NCBI RefSeq assembly: GCF_028994775.1
Contig: NZ_JAJQMN010000009.1
Coordinates: 216,205 to 280,204, forward strand
Direction: 5' to 3'
Length of the DNA: 64,000 nucleotides
From: Promicromonospora iranensis
GTDB lineage: Bacteria > Actinomycetota > Actinomycetes > Actinomycetales > Cellulomonadaceae
Made by a program: the position numbers and the translations under genes. Positions 59,610 to 64,000 of the stretch are shown here, piece by piece. The number at the start of each line of letters is the position of its first letter. Within the stretch, counting starts at the first letter, position 1. Below the pieces are notes generated by a model. It saw nothing but the letters and a program-made list of their open reading frames with translations, made no database searches and was not told the DNA's origin.

Positions 59610-60221
59610 TCAGTCGAACAGGGTGTCCGCCACCCACGTCCGGCCGGCCGCTGTCCCGACCGGAGCGGGCGGCGTCACCCGGGCAGGGGGCTCCGGTGCC
59701 TCCGCGGTGAAGCTCGCGCTGCGCAGCTCGGCGTCCGGGATCATCCCGGCGTCCGGTACGAGCATCTCGCCGACGCCGCCCCGTCCCGCGTCCCACTCCT
59801 CGGCGGCGAAGCCGGCGAGCTGGTCGACGCGCTCGTTGTACGGGTTGCCGACGTGCCCCCGTACCCAGTGGAAGCGGACCGGCCCCGTGCGTTCCGTCAC
59901 GGCGCGGTCGATGCCCTGCACGAGGTCGAGATTCGGGACGGGCTCACCGGACGGGGAGCGCCAGTCGTTGCGCTTCCAACCCTCGGACCACTCGGACACT
60001 GATCGGATGGCGTACTGCGAACCGGACTCCACGAGCAGCGGCTCGTCACCGGGGTGGGCCTCGATCGCCCGTAGCAGGGCCGAGAGCGCGGCCGCCTGCT
60101 CGTTTCCCCGGGCCGCGCCGCCCGAGTCGAACTGGCCGCCCGCGTGGTTGATCCACGCCCATCCGATCGCGCCGCCGGGTGCGGCCGACCCGTGCGTGCT
60201 GACGATGATCACGGCGTCCAT
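59610..60221 (-). CDS. RNase HI-like protein lacking two catalytic carboxylates
   Basis: 203 aa from ATG 60221 (AAGGAT 7 nt upstream). The RNase H fold is plain: VSTHGSAAPGGAIGWAW, GNEQAAALSALLRAIEA, LLVESGSQYAIRSVSEW, then GWKRNDWRSPSGEPVPNLDL and HWVRGHVGNPYNERVDQLAGFAAEEW. Compared with RNase HI, the first aspartate (T-D-G-S) is His10 and the third (D-S-Q-Y) is Gly67, whereas Glu41, His123 and Asp133 remain. Two-metal catalysis therefore looks impaired, unless Glu65 or another residue substitutes. The C-terminal 60 residues are Pro/Ala-rich. It may bind RNA:DNA hybrids without cutting, or be a decaying paralogue. Confidence 0.8.
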   Translation of the reverse strand: MDAVIIVSTHGSAAPGGAIGWAWINHAGGQFDSGGAARGNEQAAALSALLRAIEAHPGDEPLLVESGSQYAIRSVSEWSEGWKRNDWRSPSGEPVPNLDLVQGIDRAVTERTGPVRFHWVRGHVGNPYNERVDQLAGFAAEEWDAGRGGVGEMLVPDAGMIPDAELRSASFTAEAPEPPARVTPPAPVGTAAGRTWVADTLFD

Positions 60222-60364
60222 TGTGCATCCTTCTGCCCGAGAATCCGTACGGCAGGCCGGGGACGGCAGGTTCGGGACCGGGCGGGCACCGAGTTCGGCC
60301 GGGCGAAAAACCTGCGCTGGAGCCACGAAACCCACGACCCGCGATCCGTGGGCATGATGACGTC

Positions 60365-61579
60365 GTGCCTCACGTACCTTCCGACCCGGCCCGACGCTCG
60401 TCCGACAGCACCCCTACGCCCGCCGAGCGGGCGCAGGAGCTGCACCCGTCCCGTCGTCGGACACGTGCCGACATCCGGCGGTGGCGGCGGCTGCTCGCGG
60501 ACGAACGAGCCGAGGCCGCTGTCTATCGTGACCTCGCCGGGCGACGCACCGGCGAGGAACGCGAGATCCTCCTCGCGCTCGCGCGCGCGGAGAAGAGACA
60601 CGAGTCGCATTGGCTCGACCTCCTGGGCCCCGACGTCGGCGCACCCGTGCGCGGCGACCTCCGCACCCGGGCGCTCGGGTTCCTCGCTCGTCGTTTCGGC
60701 GGCGTCTTCGTCCTGGCGCTCGCGCAGCGCGCCGAGGCGAGGTCGTCGTACGCGCACGACGCCGACGCCACGGTGACCATGGCGGCCGACGAGCAGATCC
60801 ACGAGGAAGTGGTGCGCGCGCTCGCCACCCGCGGCCGGAACCGGCTGTCGGGCACGTTCCGCGCCGCGGTGTTCGGCGCGAACGACGGGCTCGTGTCGAA
60901 CCTCGCGCTCGTGCTCGGCATCGGCGCGTCCGGTGTGGCCACGAGCACCGTGCTGCTGTCCGGGCTCGCCGGCCTCCTCGCCGGCGCGCTCTCGATGGGC
61001 GCTGGGGAGTTCGTGTCGGTGCGCTCGCAGCGCGAGCTGCTCGAGGCGTCGTCACCGTCGCCCGCGGCGGGCGCCGCCCTGCCGCACCTCGACGTCGACG
61101 CGAACGAGCTGGCGCTCGTGTACCGAGCCCGGGGCATGACCATCGAGGACGCGACCGCGCACGCCGACGCCGTGCTCGCCCGGCTCGCGGTCACCCCGAC
61201 GGAGCACCACGGTCCGCTCCTGCGGGTGCACGACGCGTCGACCGAGGAGCGCCCGGCGGACGGCGCGGACACCGCGGCCGACGTGGACGAACTCGAGACG
61301 CACGGGACGGCGTGGGGCGCGGCGTTCTCGTCCTTCTGCTTCTTCGCGTCGGGCGCGGTGATCCCGGTGCTGCCCTACCTGCTGGGTCTGGAGGGTCTGG
61401 TCGCCGTGGTCGTCGCCACCGCCCTCGTCGGGCTCGCGCTGCTCGTGACGGGCGCCGTCGTCGGGCTCCTGTCGGGCACCTCGCCGCTCACCAGGGCGCT
61501 GCGCCAGATCGCGATCGGCCTTGGGGCTGCGGGCGTCACCTACGTGCTGGGCCTCGTCTTCGGGGCGACCGTGGGGTGA
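60365..61579 (+). CDS. VIT1/CCC1-family iron/manganese transporter with N-terminal ferritin-like domain
   Basis: 404 aa from GTG 60365. Residues about 30-150 form a four-helix ferritin-like (rubrerythrin) domain: RRLLADERAEAAVYRDLAG, REILLALARAEKRHESHWLDLLG and VTMAADEQIHEEVVRAL provide Glu/His metal ligands. Residues about 165-404 are the VIT1 transporter: AAVFGANDGLVSNLALVLGIG, GALSMGAGEFVSVRSQREL and four or five helices ending GVTYVLGLVFGATVG. The pair would collect Fe2+ or Mn2+ and move it across the membrane, usually out of the cytosol. No Shine-Dalgarno is seen. It is divergent from the RNase H-like gene. Confidence 0.87.
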   Translation: MPHVPSDPARRSSDSTPTPAERAQELHPSRRRTRADIRRWRRLLADERAEAAVYRDLAGRRTGEEREILLALARAEKRHESHWLDLLGPDVGAPVRGDLRTRALGFLARRFGGVFVLALAQRAEARSSYAHDADATVTMAADEQIHEEVVRALATRGRNRLSGTFRAAVFGANDGLVSNLALVLGIGASGVATSTVLLSGLAGLLAGALSMGAGEFVSVRSQRELLEASSPSPAAGAALPHLDVDANELALVYRARGMTIEDATAHADAVLARLAVTPTEHHGPLLRVHDASTEERPADGADTAADVDELETHGTAWGAAFSSFCFFASGAVIPVLPYLLGLEGLVAVVVATALVGLALLVTGAVVGLLSGTSPLTRALRQIAIGLGAAGVTYVLGLVFGATVG

Positions 61580-61800
61580 TTCGAGAGTTCACCCCGGCCC
61601 CGGATGGCCCGTTCCAATCGTGCCGATTAGCGTGAGAAGGGCGAGATACTGCGCCTCTTCCGACATGTCGCAGTTCCTAAGCACAAAATTCGCGATCCGC
61701 AAACCGCAGGTATGCAGTTGCCGAGATCGGGAACCCCCAGCAGATTAGATGTGTATGCATGTCTGTTAGCGGCCCACGAGGGGCCGGAGAGCGGGAGACG

Positions 61801-63342
61801 ATGTCGAAGGACGCGCTGACGGGCACGGGGGATCACCTCCGTCGTGCTGTCGCGCGCGCCGTCGGAACCTTCGCGCTCGGCGCAGCGGGCCTTGCGCTCG
61901 GTGTCACTCTCGCGGCCCCGGCGGGCGCCGCGGAACGCAGCCCGCTCGGCTCCGCGCTCAGCGACACGGTCGAGGCGACGACGCAGTCCGTCACACGAAC
62001 CACGGACATGCTCGGGCTGACCAGGATCGGGGCCGGCCGGGCCACGGCGGGCAGCCCTTCGGCGGTACCGGAGCAGTCCGTTCCCGAGCCCTTGGCTGCT
62101 ACGCCCGGTCGGAACGCTGCACTTGCGCCGCGCACGGAGCCCAAGGCGCCCGCTGCCGCGCCGGAGCCTGCCGCGGAGCCGGAGCCCGCCGCGGAGCCGG
62201 TGCCGGAGTCCGCCGCCGCGCCGACTCCCGGGCCGACGGGGAAGGCCGAGCCCACCGGAGAGGTGGCCGATCCGGTCACGAAGACGGTCAAGGGCGCGGT
62301 GGACCTGGTTACCGACGGCGTGCTGAAGCCGGTGACCGAGCCTGTGCGCACGGCGGTCACCGAGCCCGTGGGTGAAGCGGTCACGGGGATCATCAAGAAG
62401 CCCGTCGCGGATGTCGCCGGGGTCGTCGAGCAGGTCTCCGACCCGATCCTCAAGCCCGTCACCGAACAGGTCGGCGAGGTCGTCAAGCCGGTGGCCGAAC
62501 CCGTCGGGAACCAGCTTGCCCCGGTGACCGGGCTCGTCGAGCAGGTCGTCTCACCCCTTGCGCCGGTGCTCGGTGCGGTGACCAGGCCGCTCGCCCCGGT
62601 GACCGGTGGCGTGCTGAAGCCCGTGGGCGACCTGGTCTCCCCGGTGACCGACGTCGTCGGTGGTGTGGCGACCCCGATCGTGCGGGCGCTCGAGCCCGTC
62701 ACCGCTCCCGTCACGGACGCGCTCGAGCCGGTCCTGACGCCGGTCGTCGGTGTTGTCGCTCCCGTGGGCGAGGGCCTGGCTCCGGTCGTCGAGCCGCTGC
62801 GTCCGATCGTGGAGCCGATCGCTCCGGTGCCTGGTGTCCTGGCGCCGGAGCTCCCCGTCCAGCCTTCGGCGCCGGACGGCCCCAGCACGGTGGTCCCGGC
62901 GGAGCAGGCCGCGGGCACCGGGTCGACGTACCCGGGGGCGCTGCAGGCTCCCGGGGCCGTCGCAGTCGTGGTCTGGACGTCTGCCGGCGTCCAGCACGCG
63001 ATGCTCGACCTGATGCGGGAGGACGTCCGCGAGGGCGCCACCGCATCGGACGCCGTCCCTGCCCTGAGCATCGCGACGGCGGGCGCCACCCACGCGGGCG
63101 GCCCCGGCCTCCCCGGTGCGGACCTTCCGCTCGGTGCCGGCGGTGCCGGCAACGCCGTGGGGGCAAGCACGGCCGGTCTGCTCGGCGGCGGTGCACAGCA
63201 GCTCAAGGGGCCGGGGGGCGAGCCCCTCGCGGCGCTCTCCGCCCTGCTCCTCTTCCGGGCGCGCTGCTGGCGTGTGGCGACCGACGAGTCGCGCGCGAAG
63301 CTCTCGAGCAGCTACACGGACATCCCTGTCTCTCCTGCCTGA
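61801..63342 (+). CDS. Secreted repeat protein with Pro-Val-rich helical repeats
   Basis: 513 aa from ATG 61801 (GGGAG upstream, right after a hairpin CGGCCC/GGGCCG at 61774-61790). Signal peptide about residues 14-45 (LAAPAGAAERS). A Pro/Ala/Glu-rich stretch (PAAAPEPAAEPEPAAEPVPE) is followed, from about residue 155 to 385, by many irregular copies of a unit like VLKPVTEPVRTAV/VVEQVSDPILKPV, with Pro-Val every 8-11 residues. The C-terminal part is Gly/Ala-rich with a hydrophobic helix (PLAALSALLLFRARCW) and no LPxTG. It is probably a surface or extracellular structural protein; no family is recognised. The A/T-rich 61580-61800 leader is unexplained. Confidence 0.7.
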   Translation: MSKDALTGTGDHLRRAVARAVGTFALGAAGLALGVTLAAPAGAAERSPLGSALSDTVEATTQSVTRTTDMLGLTRIGAGRATAGSPSAVPEQSVPEPLAATPGRNAALAPRTEPKAPAAAPEPAAEPEPAAEPVPESAAAPTPGPTGKAEPTGEVADPVTKTVKGAVDLVTDGVLKPVTEPVRTAVTEPVGEAVTGIIKKPVADVAGVVEQVSDPILKPVTEQVGEVVKPVAEPVGNQLAPVTGLVEQVVSPLAPVLGAVTRPLAPVTGGVLKPVGDLVSPVTDVVGGVATPIVRALEPVTAPVTDALEPVLTPVVGVVAPVGEGLAPVVEPLRPIVEPIAPVPGVLAPELPVQPSAPDGPSTVVPAEQAAGTGSTYPGALQAPGAVAVVVWTSAGVQHAMLDLMREDVREGATASDAVPALSIATAGATHAGGPGLPGADLPLGAGGAGNAVGASTAGLLGGGAQQLKGPGGEPLAALSALLLFRARCWRVATDESRAKLSSSYTDIPVSPA

Positions 63343-63376
63343 CCTGGCTGGGCCGCGCCTTCACGTGCGGCATCTC

Positions 63377-63398
63377 CCGACGGTGAATCTGCCGTCGG
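63377..63398. terminator. 7-bp hairpin between the two surface-protein genes
   Basis: CCGACGG (63377-63383), 8-nt loop, exact complement (63392-63398), 35 nt past the stop. Weak attenuator or terminator. Confidence 0.4.
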
Positions 63399-63423
63399 CT
63401 CCACGCCAGGCAAGGAGAGACCC

Positions 63424-64000
63424 ATGGACAAATACTTCCGACGCGCGCTCTACACGGCTCTTGTCGCGGGCGGCCTCATGGTCGTCGGCGCCTCCTCCGC
63501 GCACGCCGCCGCGGGAGGTCTGCTGGATCCAGCCACTCAGGGAGCCACAGACGTAGTCGAGGACGACGCCACCGTGCGCGGCGACCTCGACGCGCCCCCG
63601 GGTGAGCTCACGCCTGCCATGAGCCCGAAGTCTGCCGAGCCGGGCACCGACGAAGGAGTCGGTGAGAAGGGTCTGGTGGGCGACCTCGTCGGTCGCGAGG
63701 GAATCGTCGGGTCGCTCCTGCGTGCCGACGTCGTGGGAGTGGTCGAGGGCACGCTGGGCAAGGACGGTCTGGTCGACAGCCTGCTGACGGGCGACCGGTC
63801 GGACGGGCCCGAGCAGCCTGGGACAGGGGAGCCTGGCACGGAGGACCCCGGAACTGATCCCGGAACGGGTGAGCCGGGAACTGAGGAGCCGGGAACGGGT
63901 GAGCCGGGAACGGGTGAGCCGGGCACTGAGGAGCCGGGCACGGGTGAGCCGGGCACTGAGGAGCCGGGCACTGAGGAGCCGGGCACGGGTGAGCCGGGCA
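63424..64000 (+). CDS. Secreted protein with EPGT(E/G) pentapeptide repeats, truncated by window edge
   Basis: 192 codons visible; no stop before position 64000. ATG 63424 follows AAGGAGAG at 6 nt. Signal peptide MDKYFRRALYTALVAGGLMV up to AHAAAGG. A mid-part has short hydrophobic segments (EKGLVGDLVGREGIVGSLLRADVVGVVEGTLGKDGLVDSLL), with a GLVG/GIVG/GLVD periodicity, and resembles the preceding surface gene in position and style. From residue about 131 the protein consists only of EPGTE/EPGTG units, an acidic flexible stalk as found in wall-spanning surface proteins. Function and anchor type are not visible here. Confidence 0.7.
   Translation, partial: MDKYFRRALYTALVAGGLMVVGASSAHAAAGGLLDPATQGATDVVEDDATVRGDLDAPPGELTPAMSPKSAEPGTDEGVGEKGLVGDLVGREGIVGSLLRADVVGVVEGTLGKDGLVDSLLTGDRSDGPEQPGTGEPGTEDPGTDPGTGEPGTEEPGTGEPGTGEPGTEEPGTGEPGTEEPGTEEPGTGEPG
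63814..64000 (+). repeat. 15-bp tandem repeat encoding EPGTG/EPGTE
   Basis: Units alternate between two versions (gagccgggMacgggt and gagccgggMactgag) in an irregular order, with one short 12-bp unit near the beginning. At least 12 units are visible and the array continues beyond the window. Confidence 0.85.

Noticed and set aside
63814..64000. CRISPR-like array
   Set aside because: The repeat is an in-frame 15-bp coding repeat without spacers.

Overview
This 64-kb window is chromosomal DNA of a high-GC Gram-positive bacterium. Codon use is strongly G/C at third positions, there are several GTG and apparently leaderless starts, and the content (tricorn protease, DUF6194, VIT/ferritin-like transporter, LMW-phosphatase type arsenate reductases, GH5_8 mannanase, GH59, M6 protease) points to an actinomycete, most plausibly a soil polymer degrader of the Promicromonosporaceae/Cellulomonadaceae type. 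That placement is inference from gene content, not from a marker gene. No rRNA, tRNA, CRISPR, phage or insertion sequence was recognised.

Layout. 1-10.9 kb: secreted hydrolases and a few transporters (partial oligopeptidase B, GH59 galactosidase-like enzyme, a secreted endonuclease/exonuclease/phosphatase enzyme behind a PHO-box-like repeat, a septum-formation lipoprotein, an MFS exporter, an M6 metalloprotease, a Gfo/Idh/MocA dehydrogenase). 11.0-16.4 kb: a polar amino acid (perhaps cystine) ABC importer, an AraC regulator, a CDF metal exporter and a methyltransferase with a histidine-rich insert. 16.4-24.9 kb: tricorn protease, then a sulfur operon (sulfonate-type ABC importer, MetY, CoA-binding protein). 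24.9-27.3 kb: two unknown or degenerate proteins and a VOC protein.

27.5-34.7 kb is an arsenic-resistance island made largely of fusion proteins: HTH-ArsC, ArsR, a flavoprotein monooxygenase, an AqpS-like channel, a three-domain CoA-disulfide reductase/rhodanese/ArsC protein, and a second HTH-ArsC. Three arsenate reductase domains are present, but no ArsB or Acr3 pump. 34.8-44.9 kb: GH5_8 mannanase, type II NADH dehydrogenase, an APC permease, a histidine kinase/response regulator pair upstream of an FtsX-type ABC transporter with a palindrome between them, and a Tat-exported metallophosphatase. 45-48.3 kb: housekeeping-type small genes (MOSC, DUF6194, a double-MerR regulator, a PH-domain membrane protein, a histidine phosphatase).

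48.4-57.2 kb is a catabolic cluster: AraC regulator, flavin phenol hydroxylase, hydroxyquinol 1,2-dioxygenase and a complete five-gene HAAT-family importer, consistent with uptake and ring cleavage of resorcinol/hydroxyquinol-type aromatics. It is followed by a fumarase-superfamily lyase, an RNase H-like protein missing two catalytic carboxylates, a ferritin-like/VIT transporter, and two repeat-rich secreted surface proteins, the second cut by the window edge.

Across the window many intergenic spaces carry long perfect hairpins. Two are near-identical 62-bp nested palindromes 25 kb apart, and three share a GTGACTACYTCG core, so the genome appears to hold small families of dispersed palindromic elements, probably acting as terminators.
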